The notes under the pieces: model-generated
What the model was told of the DNA's origin: nothing
Databases searched by the model: none
What the model saw: the letters and a program-made list of their open reading frames with translations, nothing else
Assembly: GCA_030655515.1 (NCBI GenBank)
Contig: JAURVI010000010.1
Location: 1 to 64,000, forward strand
From: Polaromonas sp.
Lineage (GTDB): Bacteria > Pseudomonadota > Gammaproteobacteria > Burkholderiales > Burkholderiaceae_C
Direction: 5' to 3'
DNA length: 64,000 bases
Shown here: positions 1 through 9,600 of the stretch, in pieces
Position numbering within the stretch: position 1 is the first letter of the stretch
Layout: every line of letters begins with the position of its first letter
Made by a program: the position numbers and the translations under genes

Positions 1-108
1 GGGCCGCAGCGCTACGAAGAACAGCAGCGCCAGCGTTCAGTCGCCGCCCTCAAGCGCCGCGCCGCCGCGCTCGGCTTCCAGATCAATCCAACTTCTGCGG
101 CAGCATGA
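1..108 (+). CDS. 3' end of an unidentified CDS (partial, starts upstream of window)
   Basis: Frame 1 reads GPQRYEEQQRQRSVAALKRRAAALGFQINPTSAAA* to TGA at 106-108; basic C-terminal tail, family not identified. Confidence 0.5.
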   Translation, partial: GPQRYEEQQRQRSVAALKRRAAALGFQINPTSAAA

Positions 109-197
109 AAACAGCCGGAATCGATTCTGTTTCTTGTGAGCCTAAGCGCCGCGGGCGCAGCAGCGTCCGGGACGAGGGCGTGCGAAGTCTAAAAGGC

Positions 198-362
198 TTA
201 GCCGCCCTTTTTAGGACGTTTGCCCGGGTTTTTCTTGCTGCGGGTCGAGGTACCGCGTTCCAGGCTGATCTTTTGACCCCGTCCGGCAGTGCGGGTCATG
301 CCTGCTGCGGGAATGGGTTTAGGCGCACAAATGTCGGCTTCGACTCTGATTTTTTTAGGCAT
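198..362 (-). CDS. small basic hypothetical protein (54 aa)
   Basis: Reverse-strand ORF missing from the ORF track (below 60 aa): MPKKIRVEADICAPKPIPAAGMTRTAGRGQKISLERGTSTRSKKNPGKRPKKGG*; lies between two genes; very Lys/Arg-rich tail. Confidence 0.45.
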   Translation of the reverse strand: MPKKIRVEADICAPKPIPAAGMTRTAGRGQKISLERGTSTRSKKNPGKRPKKGG

Positions 363-468
363 GGATGACTCCGGTTAGAAATGGCTAGCCGGGAATTTTA
401 AGCCACACCGCGCTGACCTGCGCGGATGCGAGTTCAAGAATCAGGAAACCGTGTACCGATGGTCCGGA

Positions 469-1404
469 TCACGCCATGACCTTCACCTCGGGGTAAAGCC
501 GTTCGACATCGGCCTTGCTGCAAAGACGGGTGCCGGTTGACAGCAGTGCGGCCGAGCCGGCGGCCACGCCGTAGCGCAAGGCCTGCGGCAGATCGGCAGC
601 GCGCGCCAGCGCCCAGACCATGGCGCCGACGAAGCTGTCACCCGCGCCGGTGGCGCTGCGAACCGGCACCGTCAGGCCCGGCGCACGCCAGCTTGCCTCC
701 GCGGTGACGAGCAGCGCACCATGTTCCCCGAGGGACAGCGCCACCATCTCGGCTTGCCCCTGCCTGACGATTTGCTGCGCTGCCGCGCGCCATTCGGGTT
801 CGCTGGCCAGTGGCTGGCCGGTGAGGTCGCGCAGTTCGCGCAGGCTGGGCTTGACGAGGTAAACGCCCGCCTCTAGTGCCGCCGCCAGTGCCGGCCCCGA
901 GCTGTCGAGCACCACGCGCGTGCCGTGCGCGCGCGCCAGGCGCACCAGCCGGGCATAGAAATCCACCGGTACACCCGGCGGCAGGCTGCCACTGAGCACC
1001 AGATAGCGCGGTGGCGTATCCAGCGCAGTCAATCGTTCCAGGCAGGCCTGCCACTGCGCCGGCGTCAGGGTGGGGCCTGGCAGCACAAAGCGAAATTCGC
1101 GTCCGCTCGATGTTTCGCCGACCGTGAAGTTCTCGCGCGTCTCCTCGGCAATGTCCACGCACAGGCTGCGCACCTGTTCCTGGTCGAGCAACTGCCGCAG
1201 CAACTGGCCGGTCGTGCCGCCGGCGGGGTAGAGCGCGAGGCAGTCGCCGCCCAGGCGCTGCACGACGCGGGCCACGTTGACCCCGCCGCCGCCGGCGTGG
1301 CGCTGCGCCGGGCTGCATCTGAGCTTGTGCGTGTCAAGCACCTTGCCGGTGGACGTTGACACGTCGATGGCCGGATTCATGGTGACGGTCAGAATGTTGG
1401 TCAT
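469..1404 (-). CDS. pfkB: PfkB-family hexose kinase (6-phosphofructokinase II-like)
   Basis: Protein motifs [59 protein letters not shown]. Confidence 0.9.
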   Translation of the reverse strand: MTNILTVTMNPAIDVSTSTGKVLDTHKLRCSPAQRHAGGGGVNVARVVQRLGGDCLALYPAGGTTGQLLRQLLDQEQVRSLCVDIAEETRENFTVGETSSGREFRFVLPGPTLTPAQWQACLERLTALDTPPRYLVLSGSLPPGVPVDFYARLVRLARAHGTRVVLDSSGPALAAALEAGVYLVKPSLRELRDLTGQPLASEPEWRAAAQQIVRQGQAEMVALSLGEHGALLVTAEASWRAPGLTVPVRSATGAGDSFVGAMVWALARAADLPQALRYGVAAGSAALLSTGTRLCSKADVERLYPEVKVMA

Positions 1405-1569
1405 CGTGGTGCGGGGGTGGTTCGGTTGACGCTATTTTGCCAGTGCGTTGCGGGTCAAAAGGCCTTGAGCAAGGTGCATGCGTATGCCTCTAAAATCCCA
1501 AGATCACCCGGACAGCCGAATGGCGATACTCGCCCCCCTGAAATGTCCAGCCACCACTTGGAGAAATTG

Positions 1570-2760
1570 ATGCGCCACGCCGAGAAAAAAGCCAGCTTCC
1601 ACTGGGCCGACCCACTGCTGCTGGACCAGCAACTGAGCGGCGATGAGCGCATGGTGCGCGATACCGCACACGCTTATTGCCAGGAAAAACTCGTGCCGCG
1701 CGTTTTGGAATCTTTTCGCCATGAGCGCACCGACGTTGCCATTTTCCGGGAGATGGGCGCGCTGGGCCTGCTCGGCGCCACCCTCCCCGAGGCCTACGGC
1801 GGCGCCGGGCTGAACTACGTTTGCTACGGTCTGGTCGCACGCGAGGTCGAGCGTGTCGATTCCGGCTACCGTTCGATGATGAGCGTGCAGTCTTCGCTGG
1901 TGATGGTGCCCATCCATGAGTTCGGCACCGAAGCCCAAAAGCAGAAATACCTGCCCAGGCTCGCCACCGGCGAGGCGATCGGCTGCTTTGGCCTGACCGA
2001 GCCCAACCACGGCTCCGACCCGGGCAGCATGATCACCCGCGCGCGCAAGGTGCCCGGCGGTTACGCGCTGAGCGGCAGCAAGATGTGGATCACGAACAGC
2101 CCGATCGCCGACGTGTTTGTGGTCTGGGCCAAGGACGACGAAGGTGCGATTCGCGGCTTCATTCTGGACAAAGGCGCCAAAGGCCTGAGCGCCCCGGCCA
2201 TCCACGGCAAGGTCGGCCTGCGCGCATCGATCACCGGCGAAATCGTGATGGACGCGGTGTTCTGCCCCGAGGAAAACGCCTTCCCCGACGTGCGCGGCCT
2301 CAAAGGCCCGTTTACGTGCCTGAATTCGGCGCGTTACGGCATTGCCTGGGGTGCATTGGGCGCGGCCGAAGACTGCTTTGACAAGGCGCGCCAGTACACG
2401 CTGGACCGCAAGCAGTTCGGTCGCCCGCTGGCAGCCAACCAGTTGGTCCAGAAAAAACTCGCGGACATGGAAACCGAAATCGCCCTCGGGCTGCAGGGTT
2501 GCCTGCGCCTGGGGCGCATGAAAGACGAGGGCGGCGCCGCGGTCGAGGTCACCTCGATCATGAAGCGCAACTCCTGCGGCAAGGCGCTCGATATCGCCCG
2601 CATGGCGCGCGACATGCTGGGCGGCAACGGCATCAGCGACGAGTTCGGCGTAGCGCGCCACCTGGTCAACCTGGAAGTTGTCAATACCTACGAAGGCACC
2701 CACGACGTTCACGCGCTGATCATCGGGCGCGCGATCACCGGCATCGCGGCTTTTTCTTGA
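1570..2760 (+). CDS. gcdH: glutaryl-CoA dehydrogenase (acyl-CoA dehydrogenase family)
   Basis: Motifs [56 protein letters not shown]; start set at [15 protein letters not shown] inside the longer ORF. Confidence 0.9.
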   Translation: MRHAEKKASFHWADPLLLDQQLSGDERMVRDTAHAYCQEKLVPRVLESFRHERTDVAIFREMGALGLLGATLPEAYGGAGLNYVCYGLVAREVERVDSGYRSMMSVQSSLVMVPIHEFGTEAQKQKYLPRLATGEAIGCFGLTEPNHGSDPGSMITRARKVPGGYALSGSKMWITNSPIADVFVVWAKDDEGAIRGFILDKGAKGLSAPAIHGKVGLRASITGEIVMDAVFCPEENAFPDVRGLKGPFTCLNSARYGIAWGALGAAEDCFDKARQYTLDRKQFGRPLAANQLVQKKLADMETEIALGLQGCLRLGRMKDEGGAAVEVTSIMKRNSCGKALDIARMARDMLGGNGISDEFGVARHLVNLEVVNTYEGTHDVHALIIGRAITGIAAFS

Positions 2761-2821
2761 ATAGCCATGCCGGCGGGCAGGCAACACGATGCTGGCGAGC
2801 GTCGATTCTGATTGCCAAAGA

Positions 2822-2893
2822 TTCCTTGGGACGGCCCGGCGGAAAATTGCCGCCCCACGCTTGTCACTGCGTGTAGTATGCCGCTCCCCGACG
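2822..2893. repeat. degenerate GPP-type repeat (halves of two copies) upstream of the helicase
   Basis: cttgggacggcccggcggaaaat tgccgccccacgcttgtcactgcgtgtagtatgccgctccccgac resembles the end and start halves of the reverse-orientation repeat. Confidence 0.55.
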
Positions 2894-2907
2894 CAAAGCA
2901 CCTGTCC

Positions 2908-4143
2908 ATGCCATTTTCCGCCCTGGGCCTGTCCCCTGACCTGTTACGCGCTGTCAGCGCCAGCGGCTACCTGGCGCCCAGACCCATCCAGGCGGCGGCG
3001 ATCCCGGCGGTGCTGCAGGGCCGCGATGTGCTGGGCGCGGCACCAACCGGCTCGGGCAAGACGGCGGCATTTGCGCTGCCGCTGCTGCAGCAGTTGCAGC
3101 AGGCCCCGGGTGACAAGCCGCGGCGGGTGCGCGCGCTGATTCTGGTGCCCACGCGCGAGCTCAGCAGCCAGATCGGCGAGGCGATTCGCCGCCTGGCAAA
3201 ACACCTGCCACGGTCTTTGAAGGTGGCCATTGTGTTTGGCGGCGTGTCCATCAACCCGCAAATGATGGGCTTGCGCGGCGGTGCCGATATCGTGGTCGCC
3301 ACACCCGGCCGTTTGCTGGACCTGACAGCGCACAACGCGCTGGTGCTGTCCGGCGTTTCGGTGCTGGTGCTCGATGAGGCGGACCGCCTCTTCGACCTGG
3401 GTTTTTCCGATGAATTCGGGCGCATCCTCGCGCTGCTGCCGCCGCAGCGTCAGAACCTGTTTTTCTCGGCCACTTTCCCGCCGGCGGTGCAGGCTCTGGC
3501 GCAAACGTTGCTGCGCGATCCGGTGCGCATCGACATGTTGTCCGAGCCGCAGGACCGGCCCGACATCGTGCAGCGGGCCATGGCGGTGGACGCTCGCCGG
3601 CGCACCCAGTTGTTGCGGCACCTGATACAAGAAAACGCCTGGACGCAGGTGCTGGTTTTTGTCGCCACCAAACACGCCGCCGAAATCGTTGCCGACAAGT
3701 TGCGCAAGGCCCGAATCAATGCCGAACCTTTCCACGGCGCGTTGAGCCAGGGCAAACGCACGCAGGTGCTGGCCGATTTCAAGGCGTCCCGGCTGAAGGT
3801 GGTGATCGCCACCGATGTCGCTGCCCGCGGCATCGACATTGCGCAATTGCCTGTCGTGGTGAACTACGACCTGCCACGCTCGGCGCTGGACTACATTCAT
3901 CGCATCGGCCGCACCGGCCGGGCCGGGGAAAGCGGCGTGGCGTTGAGCTTTGTCAGCGCAGATACCGAAGCGCATTGGCGTCTGATCGAAAAGCACCAGC
4001 GCCTGAGCTTGCCGTGCGAACACATGGCGGGATTTGAACCGCTGCCGGCCGCCGCCAGGGCAATCGCCCCCCCGACCGGCGGTGTCAAAGGCAAGCGCCC
4101 GAGCAAGAAAGACAAGCTCCGGGAAGCCGCCGCCCGCGGTTGA
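2908..4143 (+). CDS. DEAD-box ATP-dependent RNA helicase (RhlE-like)
   Basis: Motifs GAAPTGSGKTAAF, PTRELSSQI, VATPGRLLD, VLDEADRLFDLGF, FSATF, ATDVAARGIDI, HRIGRTGRAG. Confidence 0.92.
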   Translation: MPFSALGLSPDLLRAVSASGYLAPRPIQAAAIPAVLQGRDVLGAAPTGSGKTAAFALPLLQQLQQAPGDKPRRVRALILVPTRELSSQIGEAIRRLAKHLPRSLKVAIVFGGVSINPQMMGLRGGADIVVATPGRLLDLTAHNALVLSGVSVLVLDEADRLFDLGFSDEFGRILALLPPQRQNLFFSATFPPAVQALAQTLLRDPVRIDMLSEPQDRPDIVQRAMAVDARRRTQLLRHLIQENAWTQVLVFVATKHAAEIVADKLRKARINAEPFHGALSQGKRTQVLADFKASRLKVVIATDVAARGIDIAQLPVVVNYDLPRSALDYIHRIGRTGRAGESGVALSFVSADTEAHWRLIEKHQRLSLPCEHMAGFEPLPAAARAIAPPTGGVKGKRPSKKDKLREAAARG

Positions 4144-4206
4144 AGCGCCAAGGGAGGCCTGCCTGGCACCCTAAAATACCCTCAACATCGACTGGAAAAA
4201 TACGCC

Positions 4207-4974
4207 ATGCCACTGATTCGCTCCGTTCTGCACCTCCTGTGGATGATCATCACGGTGATCCCGTGGGCGCTGGCCGTTCTGGTTTTTTCCCTGTTCGGCA
4301 GCAGTACGCAGATTTACTGGATGTGCGCCGGCTGGTTGCGCGTGGCGGTCAGCGGCGGCACGGTCATTCTGGGCATCAAGAACCGGGTGACCGGCATGGA
4401 AAACCTGCCCACGGAGAAAACCGGTGCTGCGGTGCTTTTGCTCAAACACCAGAGTGCCTGGGAAACGTTGTCGATGCCGGCGCTGATGCCGCATCCGCTG
4501 GCCTACGTTTTCAAAAAAGAGCTGCTCTACGTGCCGTTTTTCGGCTGGGCCATGGCCTGCATGGACATGATTCACATTGACCGCAGCCAGCGCACACAGG
4601 CTTTCAACAAGGTGGTCGAGCAGGGCCGCCGCCTGATGAGCCAGGGCGTCTGGGTCGTCATGTTTCCAGAAGGCACGCGTATCGCGCGCGGGAAGAAAGG
4701 CGTCTACAAATCGGGGGGCACGCGGCTGGCCATCGAAACCGGTGCGCCGGTGATTCCCATCGCCGTGACCTCCGCCAAGTGCTGGCCGCGCAAGGCCTTC
4801 ATCAAGAAGCCGGGCACGGTGGACATCTCGATCGGCAAACCCATCAGCAGCGCCGGCCGCAAGCCTGACGAGCTGATGCGCGAAGTCGAGGCCTGGATAG
4901 AAGCCGAAATGCGCCGGCTCGACCCCGAAGCCTACCCGGAGACCGCCGCGGCAGCGACAGGGGCCAAGGCTTGA
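4207..4974 (+). CDS. plsC: lysophospholipid acyltransferase family protein (PlsC-like)
   Basis: KHQSAWET (HX4D-like box), FPEGTRIARGKKGVYKSGG motif, N-terminal TM segment. Confidence 0.85.
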   Translation: MPLIRSVLHLLWMIITVIPWALAVLVFSLFGSSTQIYWMCAGWLRVAVSGGTVILGIKNRVTGMENLPTEKTGAAVLLLKHQSAWETLSMPALMPHPLAYVFKKELLYVPFFGWAMACMDMIHIDRSQRTQAFNKVVEQGRRLMSQGVWVVMFPEGTRIARGKKGVYKSGGTRLAIETGAPVIPIAVTSAKCWPRKAFIKKPGTVDISIGKPISSAGRKPDELMREVEAWIEAEMRRLDPEAYPETAAAATGAKA

Positions 4975-5021
4975 CAACACGGCGTCCGTTTTGCTGGGGT
5001 GACCGGCGCTAAACTGCCATC

Positions 5022-6026
5022 ATGCAAAGGCTCCTACAGTTCACGCTGGATCTATTTGATCCGGCGCCCGCACGGCCAGCGGCCCCCCGCCCCCCCAACA
5101 CCGGGGAAAAAGAGTCAAATAGGCCGACAGCCCTTGTAGAATATTCGCAAGTAGCTATTGAAACAGTAGCAGATCAGAAACCCGCCACGGACCCGCTGGC
5201 GGCTCAAACCTTGCAGCAGTTGCTGGCGCCGGCCACCTACCGCCATCCGGGCGCCACGCGTGAAGCCCTGTTGGGCGACACCGTGGTGGGCTACCGGTTC
5301 CGGCGCGGCAAGCGGCGCACCATCGGTTTTTCGGTCGGCGCGGAAGGCCTGGTCGTCAGCGCGCCCAAGTGGGTGCCGCTGTATGAAATCGACAAGGCCG
5401 TGCAGGAGAAATCGGACTGGATTGTCAAAAAGCTGCACGAGACCCGGGCCCGGCATGATCGGCTGGAATCAGCGCGTATTGAATGGAAAGACGGCGCCAC
5501 CCTGCCTTTTCTCGGTGAGCCGGTGATTGTGGCGATCGACCCGCGGCACGCTTTCGGCAGCGTCGGCGGCGAACTCAAAACTGGGGCCGTGCGCGACACC
5601 CATGTCGGCGGGCAAACCAGCCTGCCCGGGGTGACCAGGCTCACCTTGCACATCGGCCTGGCCCACGATGCCACGGCAGACCAGATTCGCGACAGCGTGC
5701 AAGCCTGGCTGATGCGGCAGGCCAAGCGTCTTTTCACCGAACGCCTGAACCACTTTGCGCCGCACCTGGGCGTGCAGTGGCGAAAACTGAGCTTGAGCAG
5801 TGCCGGCACCCGCTGGGGCAGCGCCAGCGCCGACGGCGCCATCCGCCTGAACTGGCGGCTGATTCACTTCAAGCAGTCGGTCATTGACTACGTGGTGGTT
5901 CACGAGCTGAGCCATCTGCGGGTGATGGATCACAGCCCGCGTTTCTGGGACACGGTGCGCACCGTGGTGCCGGACTACGCAAAACTGCGCAGCCAGTTGA
6001 AGGAAGAAGCCGTGCCGAGGTGGTAA
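5022..6026 (+). CDS. M48/YgjP-like metal-dependent hydrolase (DUF45)
   Basis: C-terminal VVHELSHLRVMDHSPRFW metal-binding motif plus RWGSASADGAIRLNWRLIHF. Confidence 0.88.
   Translation: MQRLLQFTLDLFDPAPARPAAPRPPNTGEKESNRPTALVEYSQVAIETVADQKPATDPLAAQTLQQLLAPATYRHPGATREALLGDTVVGYRFRRGKRRTIGFSVGAEGLVVSAPKWVPLYEIDKAVQEKSDWIVKKLHETRARHDRLESARIEWKDGATLPFLGEPVIVAIDPRHAFGSVGGELKTGAVRDTHVGGQTSLPGVTRLTLHIGLAHDATADQIRDSVQAWLMRQAKRLFTERLNHFAPHLGVQWRKLSLSSAGTRWGSASADGAIRLNWRLIHFKQSVIDYVVVHELSHLRVMDHSPRFWDTVRTVVPDYAKLRSQLKEEAVPRW
5147..5170. repeat. hairpin repeat inside the M48/YgjP-like gene
   Basis: gcaagtagctattgaaacagtagc; in frame (QVAIETVA). Confidence 0.75.
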
Positions 6027-6159
6027 TTTGGGGCGGCTGGTGGTTTAATGCCGTGAAACTCGTTGGTCAATGGTAGGATCAATATGTAAACGTATGTAAT
6101 ATTTTCGACAAATATCATGAGGATGACGGAGTTATGACTACAGATTCTGGGGGGTGCGG

Positions 6160-6600
6160 ATGGACAGCAAACCAATTCTTGTAGTTGAAGACAATCCGGA
6201 CCATCTTGAGCTCACTGTTTTGACGCTGCAGGAGCAAGATGCGGACGCGGTCATTGTCACGGCGCGCGATGGTGTCGAGGCGCTCGACTACCTGTTTGGT
6301 CAAGGTGCTCATGCGGGCCGTGACACGAACAAGCAACCGGCCTTCATCTTGCTGGACATGAAGCTGCCCAAGCTGTCCGGCCTGGATGTTTTGCGCAGCG
6401 TGCGCAGCAATCCGCTGACCGCGCTGGTTCCGGTGGTCATGCTGACCTCGTCCAGCGAGCAGTCCGATATCATTGCCTGCTACCAAAGCGGGGCCAACAG
6501 CTTTGTGCGCAAAGCGGTTGATTTTGGCGACTTCACTGAAAAACTGAGCCGCCTGCAGGACTACTGGCTGCGGGTCAATGAATCCATCGCCACCGCCTGA
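6160..6600 (+). CDS. stand-alone response regulator (Rcp1-like REC domain)
   Basis: ILVVEDNPDHLEL, FILLDMKLPKLSGLDVL, PVVMLTSSSEQSDI; no output domain. Confidence 0.88.
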   Translation: MDSKPILVVEDNPDHLELTVLTLQEQDADAVIVTARDGVEALDYLFGQGAHAGRDTNKQPAFILLDMKLPKLSGLDVLRSVRSNPLTALVPVVMLTSSSEQSDIIACYQSGANSFVRKAVDFGDFTEKLSRLQDYWLRVNESIATA

Positions 6601-6674
6601 AGGCCGGTGCCGGCTTTGCGCTTTGCCCTGAAGTCGATGACTTGCAGTCGGGTAGTTACACGGCGGAAAGCACC

Positions 6675-9600
6675 ATGAAGGCCAGGATCAGTTTGCGTGT
6701 GCGCATCGTCATGCTGGTGATGGCGGCGATTGTCCCGTTGTTCGGCTTGTCGATCTTCAAGGCGCTGCACAATGCCGATGCCGAGCTGGAGCGGGCCAAA
6801 AGCAATCTGCGGTTCGCCGCGTCGCTGGTCGCGGCCAGCCAGGAGCGGGTTGCCGACTCCGCCCGGCAGATGCTGACGGTGATTGCCTCGCTGCCGGGCC
6901 TGCAGGACGGCAAGAACCTCGACTGCGACCGGTATTTTTCAAGCCTGACCCGGCGCTTTCCCGAATATGCCAATCTGGGCATTCTGGGCCTGGACGGTTA
7001 TACCCGCTGCCATGCCTTGGGCAGCGACAAAAAAGCTTTTTCGGGAGACCGTGCCCACTTCCGCAACGCCATTGAGCAACGCCGCTTTGTGGTGGGTAAC
7101 TACAGGCAGGGGCCGCTGGCCGGCAAGCCGGTCATCGCTTTCGCACAGCCGGTGATCGACGCTGACGACAAGGTGACGGGCGTGGTTTTTGCCGCGCTGG
7201 ATTTGACCGAGATGGCCAAATCGGTTGCCGGGATACAGTTGCCCTCCGGTGCCGCGCTGGGGATTCACGACCGCGACGGCGCCTTGCTGGCGGGAAAGCC
7301 CGCTCTGCCTATTCAGGTTGGTAAAAAGGTGCTCAGCCCGGTGCTGCGGGAGGCCGTGAAAACCTGGAGCATGGGGGTGCGCGAAGGCGTCGATGGCGCG
7401 GGGCATGAGCGCTTGTGGGCATTCATGCCCAGCAGCCCGCATGCGGAGGCGGCGGTTTTCGTGGCGGTCAGCCTGGACCGCGATCAGGTCGTGGGGTCGA
7501 TCCGCAAGCAGCTTTGGCTTGAGCTGGCCGTGCTCGCACTGGTGGCTTTTCTCGGCGGCTGGGTGGCGTGGATGATTGGCGGGAGCGCCCTGGTTGCGCC
7601 GACCCGGCAGATTCTTCATGCCACGCGGGAGCTGGAAAAAGGCAACCTCAATGTTCGCATTCCGGTTCTCCGGAGCGACGCCCAGGGCGAGTTTTCCAGA
7701 ATTGCGGCCAGCTTCAACCTGATGGCCGACTCGCTTGAGCAACGCGAGAACGATCTGGAAAAAGAGCTGACGCGAAGCCGGCAGGCTTACGCAACGCTGG
7801 ATCTGACCATCAACAGCATGCAGGAAGGCCTGATGGCGGTGGACATCCTGGGCCGCGTCTTGCTGATGAATGAAGCGGCATCCCGGCTGTTTGTCCTGGA
7901 CCAGGCGCCCACGATCCTGTCCCGCCAATGGCCGCAGCACCTGGGGCTCTTTGTGCCCGGCACCGATACCTTGTATGCCGTCGACGAATTGCCTCTTCAT
8001 AGGGCCCTTCAGGGAAAAAGCGGCGGGCCGCTGCATATTCTGGTGCGCAACGACGCCGCGCCCGAGGGCCGCTTGATCAGCGTCAGTTACCGGCCCATGC
8101 AGGGTCCCGATGGCATCGTCGGCGCCTTGATGGTATTTGCAGACATCACGCAGCTTGAACAACTGCAGATGGAGCAGACGCGCAGTTACGAGCAATTGCA
8201 GGAAGTCCAGCGCAAACTGCTCAATGCCCAGCACCTGGGGCGCATAGGCAACTGGGAGCTGAACCTGAAAACCGGCCAGCTCTGGTGGTCCGACGAGATG
8301 TATGAACTGTACGGGCTGGCGAGAGAGGACTTTGACGGCAACCCGGACACCGTGATCCGGCTGACCCACCCGGATGACCGCCCTGGCTACGAGCGCCTGC
8401 GCGATGAGGCCATACGAAACGGCCTGCCCCTGGATATCGAATACCGCATCGTCACCCCTGGCGGGCAGACCCGCTGGATACACCAGCTCGGCGAGCTTCA
8501 TGTCGACAGCACGGGCATGGCCATTTTGCGCGACGGTGTGGCGCAGGACATCACCGGGCGAAAGCTCGCGGAGCGGGCCGCCGCACGTACCACGGAGTTG
8601 CTGCGCCGCACCGGTGAAATGGGAAAAATCGGCGGCTGGGAGGTGATTCTTGACGGCATGCGGCTGGTCTGGTCGGAGCAAATCTACCGCATCCACGAGC
8701 TGGATCGCGCAACCGAGCCCAGCGTTGCCGAGGCCCTGGCGTTTTATGCGCTTGAAGCACGGGCGGTGATGAATGCAGCGGTGCAGGGCGCCCTTGAACA
8801 CGGGCTGCCCTGGGATCTGGAGCTGCCGCTGGTGACCGCCAAAGGCCGGCGCATCTGGGTGCGGACGCAGGGACAGGCACTGACGCAGGACGGCAAGGTC
8901 GAGCGCGTGGTGGGCATGCTTCAGGACATCACCGAAAAGCATGACTCGCAGCAGCATCTGCGGCTGCTGGAGACCGCCATTTCCCGCTTGAACGACATCG
9001 TGCTGATCTCCGAGATCGACCCGCTGGATAAGCAGTCGCGACGCATCGTGTTTGTCAACGATGCCTTTGAACGCTGCACCGGCCACAGCCGCGAGGAAGT
9101 GCTGGGCAAGCCGACGGGTTTTCTGCGGGGCCCCAAAACGCAGGGTTCCGAGCTGGACCGCATCGGCGCGGCGCTCAGGAAAATGGAGCCGGTGCGCGCC
9201 GAACTGACCAACTACAAAAAAAATGGCGAGGAGTTCTGGCTGGAACTCGACATCGTTCCCATTGCCGACGCCAAGGGGGTGTTCACGCACTGGGTGGCCG
9301 TTGAGCGCGACATCACCGAGCGCAAATTGTCCGAGCAGGCCCTGATTGACGGCGAACAGCGTTACGCCGCCTTGTTCAAGTCCGCGCCGGTGCCGATGTG
9401 GATTGTCGATGCCCAGACCCTGAAGTTTCTGGCGGTCAACGAGACAACCATCAGCGGCTATGGTTATTCCCGTGACGAATTTTTGCAGTTGACTCTCTTC
9501 GACATCCGGCCCCGGGCAGAGCAGGAGCGCCTGGAGCAGTACGTTGCCAAAGGTTTCACGGGTGCGCCAACCCGGTGGCTTCACGTGCGCAAGGACGGCC

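Noticed and set aside
105-368. 87-aa forward ORF at the window start
   Set aside because: Reverse strand has a more plausible basic small protein; the forward translation looks random.
1504-2901. 465-aa reverse ORF opposite glutaryl-CoA dehydrogenase
   Set aside because: Same codon-bias shadow effect; no recognisable motifs, and the sense strand has clear acyl-CoA dehydrogenase motifs.
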